The notes under the pieces: model-generated | Databases searched by the model: none | What the model was told of the DNA's origin: nothing | The model's input: the letters and a program-made list of their open reading frames with translations, nothing else | Program-made: the position numbers and the translations under genes | Part shown: positions 1 to 8,899 of the stretch, piece after piece | How the letters are laid out: each line of letters begins with the position of its first letter | Numbering within the stretch: position 1 is the first letter of the stretch | NCBI RefSeq assembly: GCF_011090385.1 | Contig: NZ_SEWW01000009.1 | Location: 62,001-126,000, forward strand | Direction: 5' to 3' | Length of the DNA stretch: 64,000 nt | DNA from: Aquirufa beregesia | GTDB lineage: Bacteria > Bacteroidota > Bacteroidia > Cytophagales > Spirosomataceae

Positions 1-24
1 CATCCATTTATAATTTATAATTCA

Positions 25-957
25 TCATTTACCATTTCCTTCTTCCCATTTCCACGTTCTTTCCAGCGCTTCATCAAATGGCGTTTTTTCAAATGAAATG
101 AGGGATTCTAGTTTTTGGATATCTAGGCAGACGTGGGGTACGTCGGTAGGTTTTGCTTCTTTAAAAACAACCTGAAAACCAGGAATTAGGCTTTTAATCT
201 TCTCTAAAATAGTCAATAAAGAGATAGCTGAACCATATCCAATATTGATGGTATCATTTTTGTGGCCAGACTGCCACAGTTGAAATATAGCCTTGGCGAT
301 ATCCTCGGCAAAAATATAATCTTTCGTTTGGCTACCATCTCCCCAGACCGTAAAAGTCTCTCCACGCAATGCCTTCCGTAAAGCAATATTGATGACTCCT
401 TGTTGATCTGAATGATGGAAATACCCAAAAGGGTTCGACAAGCGCAAAATCAAATAATCAATCTGATGGATTTTGGAATAAAGCTGAATGTAATGCTCCA
501 CGGCCAATTTGATAATGCCATAAGAAGAAATAGGTCGACAGGCCTGATTTTCATTCAAAGCCTCAAATCCGGCATGTCCATACACCGCACCACCAGAAGA
601 AAAATAAACTAAGAAGCGACAATCATGTTGCTTCATTACCTCCAATAGTTGAATCGTAGGATTCAAATTGGCCTCTAGATCTTCAGATACATTTTGGGTA
701 GAAGTGGCAGGAACAATGGTACTAGCAAAATGAAAAACCTGAGTAAACTTTTCTTCCTGAAATAAACGATTCAATACATCGAGGTCACCATAATCTCCTT
801 GTATAAATTTCACCTGAGGAAATAGAGCTAAGTCGGCATGATGATGCCTCGATAGGACGGTCAATGCTACATCTCGGCTAGCCACTTGATTTTCTAGAAA
901 TTGAATCCAATTCAATCCTAAAAAGCCTGCTCCACCAATGAGTAATATTTTTTCCAT
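25..957 (-). CDS. NAD-dependent epimerase/dehydratase (sugar-nucleotide modifying, GalE-like)
   Basis: Extended short-chain dehydrogenase of 310 residues. The Rossmann NAD-binding motif GGAGFLG is at residues 8-14, a Ser pair at 120-121 and the catalytic YGIIK (Tyr146/Lys150) complete the active site. Members of this family epimerise or dehydrate UDP- or GDP-sugars in the cytoplasm; the exact substrate cannot be read from sequence. It is divergent from the glycosyltransferase run that follows, with a 108-bp shared promoter region, so it very likely supplies a sugar donor for the same surface polysaccharide. A minus-strand TATTTTTG element lies 17-24 bp upstream of the ATG. Confidence 0.88.
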   Translation of the reverse strand: MEKILLIGGAGFLGLNWIQFLENQVASRDVALTVLSRHHHADLALFPQVKFIQGDYGDLDVLNRLFQEEKFTQVFHFASTIVPATSTQNVSEDLEANLNPTIQLLEVMKQHDCRFLVYFSSGGAVYGHAGFEALNENQACRPISSYGIIKLAVEHYIQLYSKIHQIDYLILRLSNPFGYFHHSDQQGVINIALRKALRGETFTVWGDGSQTKDYIFAEDIAKAIFQLWQSGHKNDTINIGYGSAISLLTILEKIKSLIPGFQVVFKEAKPTDVPHVCLDIQKLESLISFEKTPFDEALERTWKWEEGNGK

Positions 958-973
958 ACCTGTAAATGCCTTG

Positions 974-981
974 CAAAAATA
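974..981 (-). promoter_or_regulatory. -7 promoter element for the epimerase gene
   Basis: TATTTTTG on the minus strand matches the Bacteroidota -7 consensus TANNTTTG and sits just upstream of the ATG at 957. No clear -33 TTG is seen at the expected distance, so this rests on the -7 match alone. Confidence 0.35.
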
Positions 982-1065
982 GAGCTAAGATTTGATTAAC
1001 CTAGTCGGGAAGGCTTTAAAATAATTTCGTATTTTCGTTAATTCATTCACCTCGAACCCCATTCG

Positions 1066-2169
1066 ATGAAGCTTCTTATTGCTCGATCCAATTACTTTTC
1101 TTATTCTGAAACCTTCATTGATGAGCAAATCAAACAGCTTCAACCACACACGGTTCTATATGAAGGTTGGCAGCCGAGTCGATTGTACAACGGTGGCTCC
1201 ATTTACCCCTTCCCTTTGAATCAGCTTGTGGTTAGAGGTAGTCTCCGTCGACTTTTACCTGATTTATACCAAAAGATTTACACGTATTTCCTAAGAAAAT
1301 ACCTCCAAAATAATCAAATAGAAGCATTTTTAGCCAATTATGGCCCATTAGGTACACATATTTTTGAAGCTTGTCAGGCCGAAAATATTCCCTTTGGAAT
1401 TGTCTTTTTAGGTTTTGATGCCAATGAAACCAAAACCTTGGAAGACTACGGTGCTAGGTATGTCCAGATATTACCTAAAGCCAAGGCCATTATTGTGGTA
1501 GCCTCTGCCATGAAACCGACCTTGGAAAAGATCTGTGGGCCTTTGCCCAATCTACATGTCATTCCTTGTGGGGTAGATCTGAATCAATTTTACCCAGCAA
1601 GCCAAAAGAAAAAATCTGCTGCTTTCCAGCTCATTTCAGTAGCGCGCTTTGCAGCCAAAAAAGGCTCTTTGCTAAGCATCAAATCCTTTGAAATACTGCT
1701 GAAACAATTTCCTGACGCTCAATTCAATATGGTCGGCGATGGTCCACTATGGCAAGAAGCCAAAGACTATGTCTCAGCTCAGCATCTGGAAAAGAACATC
1801 CATTTTTTAGGAGCTAAATCGCCAGCGGAATATTTGCCTTTATTGCAAGCATCTGACACCTTCATCCAGCATTCCATTGTTACCCCTTCTGGAGATTCTG
1901 AGGGTACACCAGTAGCCATTTTAGAAGCATCAGCCACGGGTTTGGCCATTATATCTACCCGACATGCCGGAATTCCAGAAGCTGTAATAGAAGAAGTAAC
2001 AGGTATTTTAGTGGATGAGCATGATGTAGAAGCCATGGGAAATGCCTTGATTCGCTTGGCTTCGGATGCTGAATTATGTCAACAAATGGGAATAGCCGCA
2101 AGAAAGCATATGCAGGAGCATTATGAAGTGGGGAAATTAAGTCAAAGCATCAAACAATTATTGTCCTAA
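1066..2169 (+). CDS. Glycosyltransferase family 4 (polysaccharide synthesis)
   Basis: A 367-residue GT-B enzyme of the GT4 type, resembling the colanic-acid WcaL-like group. The C-terminal half carries the expected elements: LISVARFAAKKG at the start of the donor domain, FNMVGDGPLW, and the acidic donor-binding stretch SEGTPVAILEASATGL followed by HAGIPEAV. It transfers a sugar from a nucleotide donor to a lipid-linked glycan at the inner membrane; linkage and donor are unknown. It is the first gene of a plus-strand run with a flippase and further glycosyltransferases, which fits assembly of an O-antigen or exopolysaccharide repeat unit. Confidence 0.88.
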   Translation: MKLLIARSNYFSYSETFIDEQIKQLQPHTVLYEGWQPSRLYNGGSIYPFPLNQLVVRGSLRRLLPDLYQKIYTYFLRKYLQNNQIEAFLANYGPLGTHIFEACQAENIPFGIVFLGFDANETKTLEDYGARYVQILPKAKAIIVVASAMKPTLEKICGPLPNLHVIPCGVDLNQFYPASQKKKSAAFQLISVARFAAKKGSLLSIKSFEILLKQFPDAQFNMVGDGPLWQEAKDYVSAQHLEKNIHFLGAKSPAEYLPLLQASDTFIQHSIVTPSGDSEGTPVAILEASATGLAIISTRHAGIPEAVIEEVTGILVDEHDVEAMGNALIRLASDAELCQQMGIAARKHMQEHYEVGKLSQSIKQLLS

Positions 2170-2200
2170 AATTTGAATTCGTTCAATGAAGGCAATTGTG

Positions 2201-2208
2201 TAAATTTG
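2201..2208 (+). promoter_or_regulatory. -7 promoter element before the flippase gene
   Basis: TAAATTTG matches TANNTTTG and lies 23 bp before the ATG at 2231. The 61-bp gap after the preceding gene leaves room for an internal promoter; no well-spaced -33 TTG was found. Confidence 0.35.
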
Positions 2209-2230
2209 TTGATTATTCTAAAAAAATCGC

Positions 2231-3727
2231 ATGGGGATCGTCATCCGACAAAGTTTAAAAGGCTCAATTGTTACCTACTTAGGTACGGCCATCGGGACGT
2301 TCAATGTCATTTTTCTCTACAATAAATTTCTTAGCCAAGCCGAGGTTGGTTTGATAGCCGGTGCTTTAGTCAGCATTCCCTTGATTTTTTCCTCTTTTAC
2401 CCATTTTGGTATACCCCATATTGCCGTTCGCTTTTTTCCTCATTTCGATAATCCGGAAAATCAGCATGGTGGTTTTTTTACTTTTTTGCTGCTTTCTCCA
2501 TTGGTAGGACTGAGCTTATTTAGTTTGGGCTATATCGCGCTTAGGGGAGTTTTCAATCAATTTTATGCTGAAAACTCTCCTTTACTCCCGACTTATTTTT
2601 ATTACATCATACCCTTAACGGCTAGTTTTCTATACATGAGTGTATTAGAATCCTATGCCCGAGTACATTTACGCATCGTAGTACCAGCCATCATTCGAGA
2701 GCTCTATTTACGAATCGCCAATGCCTTGTTGATTGTGGCTTATGGATGGGGCTTTCTAAATTTCCATCAATTAGTTCAAGGTATTACCGTTTCCTATATC
2801 CTAGCCGTTGTGGCGCTTTTACTCTACATTAAACAGTTAAAACGTTTTTATACCAAAATGGATTTTTCCTTTTTGAGAAAACCTATTTTCAAAGAAATGA
2901 TGGGCTACGGGGCTTGGGTTATATTGGCAGGTGCTAGTTTTACCTTGATTCAACATGTAGAAAAAATCATGTTACCTGCCTACGCTGGAGGTTTAGGTAC
3001 CACAGCCATTTTTGACATCAACTCCCGAATGGCTTTGATGATTGCGATTCCGAGGAATGTCATTGCAGCTATTTCTACCCCTTTACTAGCCCAAGCTTGG
3101 AAGCGCAATGATAGCAGCCAAATAGAAGAAATTTACAAGAAATCGTCTTTGAACTTACTCTTAGTGGGTTGCTTTTTATTTCTATTGGTATGGGTTAATC
3201 TGGATCAAATCTACCAAATCATCCCTAGAAGTGAGGTATATGAAACAGGAAAGTGGGTTGTCTTGATGGTGGGTATTAGTAAAATCATAGACATGGGCAC
3301 AGGCTTAAATTCGGAAATTTTAATTAATTCCAAATTTTACCGCTACGACTTACTTTTTTACATCATTTTGGCGAGCATTGTGGTTATTGGAAATCTAATA
3401 TTTATCCCACTTTATTCATTTAATGGGGCAGCCTTTGCTAGCCTATTGGCTTTATTTATTTACAATGCCCTCAAATACCTGTTCATTTGGGCCAAAATGG
3501 GCCTACAACCCTTTGAAATACGCACCTTAGGTATTCTAGTGGTTAGCGGAATTATTTACCTGTTAGTCAATCAGTTACCTATCATTGGTGGGGGAAAATG
3601 GATGAGCTGGTTTTTCAACTTAAGCTTAAAGACCATCAGTGTTAGTACCTTGTTTTTATTGGCCGCCTGGAAATTTAATTTATCTCCAGATATAAACCAA
3701 TTGATTAAAAATTATTGGAAAAAATGA
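2231..3727 (+). CDS. Wzx-like oligosaccharide flippase / polysaccharide biosynthesis membrane protein
   Basis: A 498-residue, strongly hydrophobic protein with about 12-14 predicted membrane segments along its whole length, the layout of the MOP/MATE-fold polysaccharide transporters (RfbX/Wzx). These move undecaprenyl-linked repeat units across the inner membrane. It sits between glycosyltransferase genes, and the downstream gene begins inside its stop codon (ATGA overlap), so the two are translationally coupled. Sequence motifs in this family are poor, so the call rests on topology and context. Confidence 0.82.
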   Translation: MGIVIRQSLKGSIVTYLGTAIGTFNVIFLYNKFLSQAEVGLIAGALVSIPLIFSSFTHFGIPHIAVRFFPHFDNPENQHGGFFTFLLLSPLVGLSLFSLGYIALRGVFNQFYAENSPLLPTYFYYIIPLTASFLYMSVLESYARVHLRIVVPAIIRELYLRIANALLIVAYGWGFLNFHQLVQGITVSYILAVVALLLYIKQLKRFYTKMDFSFLRKPIFKEMMGYGAWVILAGASFTLIQHVEKIMLPAYAGGLGTTAIFDINSRMALMIAIPRNVIAAISTPLLAQAWKRNDSSQIEEIYKKSSLNLLLVGCFLFLLVWVNLDQIYQIIPRSEVYETGKWVVLMVGISKIIDMGTGLNSEILINSKFYRYDLLFYIILASIVVIGNLIFIPLYSFNGAAFASLLALFIYNALKYLFIWAKMGLQPFEIRTLGILVVSGIIYLLVNQLPIIGGGKWMSWFFNLSLKTISVSTLFLLAAWKFNLSPDINQLIKNYWKK

Positions 3728-4947
3728 AATTAATGTCCTTGGCCGGAGGCCTTCCTCATTATTATAATTTGGTGCTGAATAAACTTCAGCATGAATTTGG
3801 CGTGGAGGTAGTGGTCGTAGTTCCATCAGGCAATGGTGCCACCTTAGGTGCAGGGGTATTTGAAAGTAAAAGTGGCATAGAATTCAAAGTGATTTATGCG
3901 GAAGAGTACACAACGTACTATGGTAAAAAGTTCTTTAAGAGCTTAAAGGATTTAATTCTTCAAGAAAAACCTGATGTATTGATGGTCAATTGGCCATACC
4001 AACTGGCTTATGTTTTTTATCCCACTTGGTATCGCTTTTTACGCCAGCAACATGTAGCGCTGATTTCCAAAGAAATTCCTTTTCAGGTTCCAAGCTACCC
4101 TGAAGCCATTGATTACTATTTACGGGGAGGAGGAATTACCGAAAATAACCAACAACATCAGAAAAGTCCATCGCCCCTTGCTTACTTAAAATATTGGATG
4201 GTGAGGGAAAGTCGGAAACGTTTTGTTAATCTGGTAGATGCCCACATCAATTATTTAGATGAAGCCAAGCAAATCCATGCTAGCTATGGGGTACCCACAG
4301 AAAAAGTCTTTGTAACCGCCAATTCTCCAGATACCGATTACATAGCCCAGCAATACGCGGCCATAGAAAAGGAAGGATTACCGGAAATGCATCCATATCG
4401 ATTATTGCATGTAGGCAGGTTAGTGAAGTGGAAGCAGGTCGACTTATTAATTCATGCAACAGTACAACTTAAGGCTCAATTTCCACAGACAGAATTGCAC
4501 ATTGTAGGTGATGGCCCTGAATTAGTCTCCCTAAAACAACTGGCCGAAAGCTTAGATGCAAATGAGTATATTCACTTTTGGGGAGGAATATATGATATGC
4601 AAGAATTAGGTAAAATCACCTTAGCATCTGGCATTTATGTCCTGGCAGGCATGGGAGGTTTATCCATCAATGAGGCCATGTGTTTTGGCAAGCCCGTGGT
4701 TTGTTCGGTGGCCGATGGCACAGAAAAAAGGTTAGTCAAGGAAGGCATCAATGGTCGATATTTTGAATCCGGTTCATTGAAAAGCCTAGTGGAAGTGATC
4801 GCTGACTTATTCCAAAATCCCGAAAAAATCACAGCCATGGGATTAGCTTCCAAAAAGATTATTGAACAAGAAATCAATATCCATACGGTTTTAACTAATT
4901 ATATGGAGGCTTTTAAATTTGCCATCAATCATCAAAATAAGCGGTAA
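3724..4947 (+). CDS. Glycosyltransferase family 4
   Basis: About 407 residues. The ATG at 3724 forms an ATGA overlap with the flippase stop codon and is preferred over the TTG nine bases upstream. The C-terminal donor domain is clear: LHVGRLVKWKQVDLLI, ELHIVGDGPEL, and GGLSINEAMCFGKPVV with the donor-contacting Glu. The N-terminal acceptor domain has an insertion around residues 145-160 rich in Gln and Asn. It acts in the cytoplasm on lipid-linked glycan; donor unknown. Context is the same polysaccharide cluster. Confidence 0.86.
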   Translation: MKLMSLAGGLPHYYNLVLNKLQHEFGVEVVVVVPSGNGATLGAGVFESKSGIEFKVIYAEEYTTYYGKKFFKSLKDLILQEKPDVLMVNWPYQLAYVFYPTWYRFLRQQHVALISKEIPFQVPSYPEAIDYYLRGGGITENNQQHQKSPSPLAYLKYWMVRESRKRFVNLVDAHINYLDEAKQIHASYGVPTEKVFVTANSPDTDYIAQQYAAIEKEGLPEMHPYRLLHVGRLVKWKQVDLLIHATVQLKAQFPQTELHIVGDGPELVSLKQLAESLDANEYIHFWGGIYDMQELGKITLASGIYVLAGMGGLSINEAMCFGKPVVCSVADGTEKRLVKEGINGRYFESGSLKSLVEVIADLFQNPEKITAMGLASKKIIEQEINIHTVLTNYMEAFKFAINHQNKR

Positions 4948-4974
4948 GAAATTCATCTAATACACAACAAAAAA

Positions 4975-6078
4975 ATGAAAGTATTACAAATAGTAGGTGC
5001 CAGACCTAATTTCATGAAAGTAGCACCTCTACACCGTGCCATCCAACAAATGGAAGGTTGGGAATCCAAAATTGTACATACTGGTCAGCATTTTGATGCC
5101 AAAATGAGTGATGTATTTTTCACTCAATTAGAACTTCCTAAACCCGACTTTTTCTTAGGTATTGGAGGTGGTACACAATCTGAAGTTACCGCCAAAATCA
5201 TGTTGGCTTTTGAACCCATCGTTCAAGCCGAAAAACCGGATTTGATTATTGTGGTGGGCGATGTAACCTCTACCCTAGCATGCACCTTGGTGGCCATCAA
5301 AATGGATATCCCTATCGCCCATGTAGAAGCTGGTTTACGCAGTGGCGACCGCAAAATGCCTGAAGAGATTAATCGAATTTTAACGGACTCCGTAGCTAAT
5401 TACCTTTTTGTCACAGAAGAGAGTGGCATGCAACACCTTAAACATGAAGGTGTGGCTCCCGAAAAAGTATTCTTTGTGGGAAATGTCATGATAGATTCCC
5501 TAGAGCGCTACCGTGAAAAGGCCAAACAGAGTACCATTATGGTGGATTTGCAGGTTCAACCCAAGCAATTTATCGTGGTGACCATGCACCGTCCAGCCAA
5601 TGTAGATACCGAACAAGGGCTTCATTCCATCTTGGAATTATTAGAATTAAGTACTTCTCAAACCAAGGTGGTATTCCCTATCCACCCAAGAACGAGAGCC
5701 CATATCGATAAATTTCAGTTAACGAATCGACTGAATCAAATTCCGAATTTAATATTAACGGAGCCTTTGGGTTATTTGGAATTCATTCAATTGATGTCCA
5801 ATGCCTCCGCTATCTTAACGGATTCGGGGGGAATCCAAGAAGAAACTACTTACTTAGGTATTCCTTGCTTAACATTCCGAGATAGTACAGAAAGGCCGAT
5901 CACCGTTACTTTAGGAACCAACCAATTATTGGCAGATTTAGATCCTAAAAAAACCTATGCCGCCTTACTTGCCATTTTGAATGGTGAAGTCAAAAAAGGG
6001 GAAGTACCTCCTCTTTGGGATGGAAATACAGCCGACAGAATTGCCGCCATTATTCACCAATTGTTCCCTCATTCATGA
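4975..6078 (+). CDS. wecB: UDP-N-acetylglucosamine 2-epimerase (non-hydrolysing)
   Basis: 367 residues, the usual length for WecB/MnaA. Family signatures are all present: GARPNFMKVAPL at the N-terminus, GDVTSTLAC, HVEAGLRSGDRKMPEEINR, TMHRPANVD, HPRTR and TDSGGIQEETTYLGIPCL. The enzyme interconverts UDP-GlcNAc and UDP-ManNAc, giving ManNAc or a derivative for the glycan built by the neighbouring transferases. No UDP-ManNAc dehydrogenase (wecC) is adjacent, so the sugar may be used unoxidised or oxidised by an enzyme encoded elsewhere. The next gene overlaps its stop codon. Confidence 0.93.
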   Translation: MKVLQIVGARPNFMKVAPLHRAIQQMEGWESKIVHTGQHFDAKMSDVFFTQLELPKPDFFLGIGGGTQSEVTAKIMLAFEPIVQAEKPDLIIVVGDVTSTLACTLVAIKMDIPIAHVEAGLRSGDRKMPEEINRILTDSVANYLFVTEESGMQHLKHEGVAPEKVFFVGNVMIDSLERYREKAKQSTIMVDLQVQPKQFIVVTMHRPANVDTEQGLHSILELLELSTSQTKVVFPIHPRTRAHIDKFQLTNRLNQIPNLILTEPLGYLEFIQLMSNASAILTDSGGIQEETTYLGIPCLTFRDSTERPITVTLGTNQLLADLDPKKTYAALLAILNGEVKKGEVPPLWDGNTADRIAAIIHQLFPHS

Positions 6079-7346
6079 GCCTAGATAGACCCTTGAAAAT
6101 CGTTTTACTCTCTTACCATAATCACAATGGTGGAGCGGCGATTGCCTGCGGTCGACTCCGTGATGCTTTAGAGAAAGCAGGGCATCACGTTAAACTGTTA
6201 GTTCAAGAGAAGTCGGGTGAAGATGCTAGTATTTCTCTCGCTTCCTCTCCTTGGAAAAAGTGGCTGGCCTTCCTTCGGTTCGTGGCAGAAAGACTCTATT
6301 TTGCCAGATTTGAACGAGATAAATCCATTCGATTCCTATTTAATCCTGGCATTTTTGGCCAAGATATATCCCAGCACCCAGCCGTCCAAGAGGCTGATAT
6401 CATTCATGTACATTGGGTCAATTTCGGATTTCTCTCCATTCATACAATAGAAAAACTCTTGCTGTTGAATAAGCCCGTTTTCTGGACACTGCACGACATG
6501 TGGACATTCACGGGTGGATGTCATCATAGTGGAACTTGCCTAGGCTATGAACAGGCTTGTGGAAATTGTAAGTTTTTAGCTAAACCAGAACCTCAGGATT
6601 TGTCAAATCAATTATGGGTCCAAAAATTCAAGCAGTTTCATTATCCCAATTTACATATCATCACTTGCTCTGATTGGCTGGGTAATCGGGCTAAATCAAG
6701 TAGTATTTTACAGGGCGCCAACATAAAAACTATCGCCAACGCCATTGACATAGAAATCTTCCAACCGGGTGATGCTACTCAAGCCAAAATTTCTTTGGGA
6801 CTCCATCCCGATAAACAGTATTTATTGTTTGTAGCCATGCGTGTTTCTGCCCCTGAAAAAGGCTTTTCTTATTTAAAAACCGCTTTACAACAATGGGCGG
6901 AAGAGCATCCTGACTTAGCACAACAAACCGAACTTTTGATTGTAGGTGAAATTTCAGATCCAGATATCATGCAATCTTTGGCATTGCACATCCATACCTT
7001 AGGCAAGGTGCAAGATGTGGCAACTATGATTTTGGCTTATCAGGCCTCTGATATGTTTATTACCCCTTCTTTAGAAGAAAACTTACCTAATACCATCATG
7101 GAAGCCATGGCTTGTGGAACTCCGTGTCTAGGTTTTCAAGTGGGTGGAATCCCCGAAATGATTGATCATCAAAGCAATGGATATGTAGCTCAGAAACTTC
7201 AAGCAGCAGACCTTTGCCAGGGTATTTCTTATATACTTCCACGTTCCCAAGCCCTAGGCCTGGAGGCAAGAAAAAAAGTAGCATCTCATTACGAGGCCTC
7301 TATCATTGCACAAAAACACCTACTGTTCTATCAAACTTGCCTATAG
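6075..7346 (+). CDS. Glycosyltransferase family 4
   Basis: 423 residues from the ATG at 6075, which overlaps the wecB stop as ATGA; an upstream in-frame start would lie inside wecB and is disfavoured. The N-terminus has the GGAAIACGRL loop typical of GT4 enzymes, followed by HWVNFGFLS and TLHDMWTFTGGCHH. The donor domain has FVAMRVSAPEKGF and ITPSLEENLPNTIMEAMACGTPCLGF. A Cys-rich patch (CHHSGTCLGYEQACGNC, about residues 147-165) is commonly seen in this Bacteroidota subgroup and may bind metal; that is inference. Part of the polysaccharide run. Confidence 0.87.
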   Translation: MSLDRPLKIVLLSYHNHNGGAAIACGRLRDALEKAGHHVKLLVQEKSGEDASISLASSPWKKWLAFLRFVAERLYFARFERDKSIRFLFNPGIFGQDISQHPAVQEADIIHVHWVNFGFLSIHTIEKLLLLNKPVFWTLHDMWTFTGGCHHSGTCLGYEQACGNCKFLAKPEPQDLSNQLWVQKFKQFHYPNLHIITCSDWLGNRAKSSSILQGANIKTIANAIDIEIFQPGDATQAKISLGLHPDKQYLLFVAMRVSAPEKGFSYLKTALQQWAEEHPDLAQQTELLIVGEISDPDIMQSLALHIHTLGKVQDVATMILAYQASDMFITPSLEENLPNTIMEAMACGTPCLGFQVGGIPEMIDHQSNGYVAQKLQAADLCQGISYILPRSQALGLEARKKVASHYEASIIAQKHLLFYQTCL

Positions 7347-7347
7347 T

Positions 7348-8112
7348 ATGTCGAAACTTCTCAGTATCATCACGGTCACTTACCAAGCGGAAGCCTACAT
7401 TGAAAATACTTTACGCAGCATTTTTTCTCAGGATGAGCAGGACTTTGAAGTCATCATCATGGATGGGGGCTCCCGTGATCGCACCTTGGAGCTAGTACAA
7501 GCTTATGCCACGCAGATAGCCTATATTGTATCTGAGCCAGATAAAGGCATATATGATGCCATGAACAAAGGAATGAAATTGGCCACAGGCAAATACCTGT
7601 ATTTTTTAAATGCAGGTGACACTTTTGCTGGTCCAGATACCCTTAGACAAATACTCATCGACTTAAAAAATAATCCCGACGTACTATATGGAGATGCCAT
7701 ATTTGTGAATCCTGCTGGAAAGGCTATTGGCTTACGTTCGGAAGTTAGTCCTCATCCTCTTCCCGAGCACTTGACTTGGAAAGATTTTGACAAAGGAATG
7801 CTGGTTTGCCATCAATCTTTCATTGCAAAAAGGGAGCTAGCCCCAGCTTTTTCCATGGACTATCGGATGAGTTCCGATATTGATTGGGAAATCAATTGTT
7901 TGAAATTGGCTCAGCATATCCAAAAGACCCAATATCCCATTTGTCGGTATTTAATGGGTGGAGCTTCCGTTAAAAATCTAAAAACGACTTGGAAAGAAAG
8001 ATTTCAAATACTAAGTAAGCATTTTGGTTTTTTTACCACTTGCTTTAACCACCTGATTATCATCACTAGAGGCCTACTTTTTACCTGGCAAAAAAGAGGT
8101 AAATACTGGTAA
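7348..8112 (+). CDS. Glycosyltransferase family 2
   Basis: 254 residues from the ATG at 7348, one base after the preceding stop. GT-A fold signatures: LSIITVTYQAEAYIENTL at the start, DGGSRDRTLELV, and SEPDKGIYDAMNKGM with the LNAGD metal-binding turn. This subgroup (WcaA/WfgS-like) adds one sugar to a lipid-linked glycan. It closes the transferase run; the next genes encode envelope proteins rather than sugar enzymes. Confidence 0.88.
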   Translation: MSKLLSIITVTYQAEAYIENTLRSIFSQDEQDFEVIIMDGGSRDRTLELVQAYATQIAYIVSEPDKGIYDAMNKGMKLATGKYLYFLNAGDTFAGPDTLRQILIDLKNNPDVLYGDAIFVNPAGKAIGLRSEVSPHPLPEHLTWKDFDKGMLVCHQSFIAKRELAPAFSMDYRMSSDIDWEINCLKLAQHIQKTQYPICRYLMGGASVKNLKTTWKERFQILSKHFGFFTTCFNHLIIITRGLLFTWQKRGKYW

Positions 8113-8134
8113 TCTTTTTTAATTTTACAGGAAT

Positions 8135-8899
8135 ATGAAAAAACTAAGCTACTTACTACTACTATTTTTACTTTTTTCCGGACCCATCAGTTGGGGGCAA
8201 AAGTTCAAATTAGAAACCAGTGTGGGAAGTAGCTATGTCATGTGGTATGAAAATCAACAAACCATTGATTTCTCCACTCAAATCACCTTTCAAAAGCCCA
8301 ATTCCAATAAACTATTTTTCCTTCGCTTAAAAACCTATGGAAACACGCATCATTCTCCTGTAGACTTAGCCAATTATAGCTTTATTGAACCGCAAAATGC
8401 CCCAACTAATTTAAATGATTTAGAATCTGCCTACCGAGGTGGTGAAGCTGAATTAGGCATAAAATGGCAACATAAAGCCAAAAAAGTAGATCCATTCTTC
8501 TATCCCATGCTGAGTATTTATAGCAAATCTTTGGCTAGAAAAATTTCTACTCCTTCCTATAAATACATTGAAGAAGAAAAATACAGCTTACATGGCATTA
8601 CTGCAGGTTTTGGAGTAAAAATTCCTGGTAAAAATGCCTTCACTTTTTCTGCACAAGTATTTGAACCTATCATTCGGGAAGTAACTTTGTTTGGTCGATA
8701 TGTCGGTGTCCCCTTTCAAACCTTAAGTACGGAAAATGACTTTTCATTCAAAGGAAAAATAGAATATAAACGCCAACAAATCGGGGCAACATTCATGTAT
8801 GAATTGCTTAACTTGGGCTCTTCCTCGAATCCAAATTCTAAATCGATCCCTGCTTCGAGCGTACATTTTCTTTCTGCCTACCTTACCTATTATTTTTAA
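8135..8899 (+). CDS. Exported protein, probable outer-membrane beta-barrel, function unknown
   Basis: 254 residues starting with a Sec signal peptide (hydrophobic leucine run, predicted cleavage near residue 21-22 after SWG). The mature part alternates polar and aromatic residues and ends YYF, with a terminal Phe as is usual for barrels inserted by the BAM machine. No named family was recognised. Its stop codon overlaps the start of the TonB-dependent receptor (TAATG), so the two are translationally coupled and probably act together in uptake or surface attachment. Confidence 0.7.
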   Translation: MKKLSYLLLLFLLFSGPISWGQKFKLETSVGSSYVMWYENQQTIDFSTQITFQKPNSNKLFFLRLKTYGNTHHSPVDLANYSFIEPQNAPTNLNDLESAYRGGEAELGIKWQHKAKKVDPFFYPMLSIYSKSLARKISTPSYKYIEEEKYSLHGITAGFGVKIPGKNAFTFSAQVFEPIIREVTLFGRYVGVPFQTLSTENDFSFKGKIEYKRQQIGATFMYELLNLGSSSNPNSKSIPASSVHFLSAYLTYYF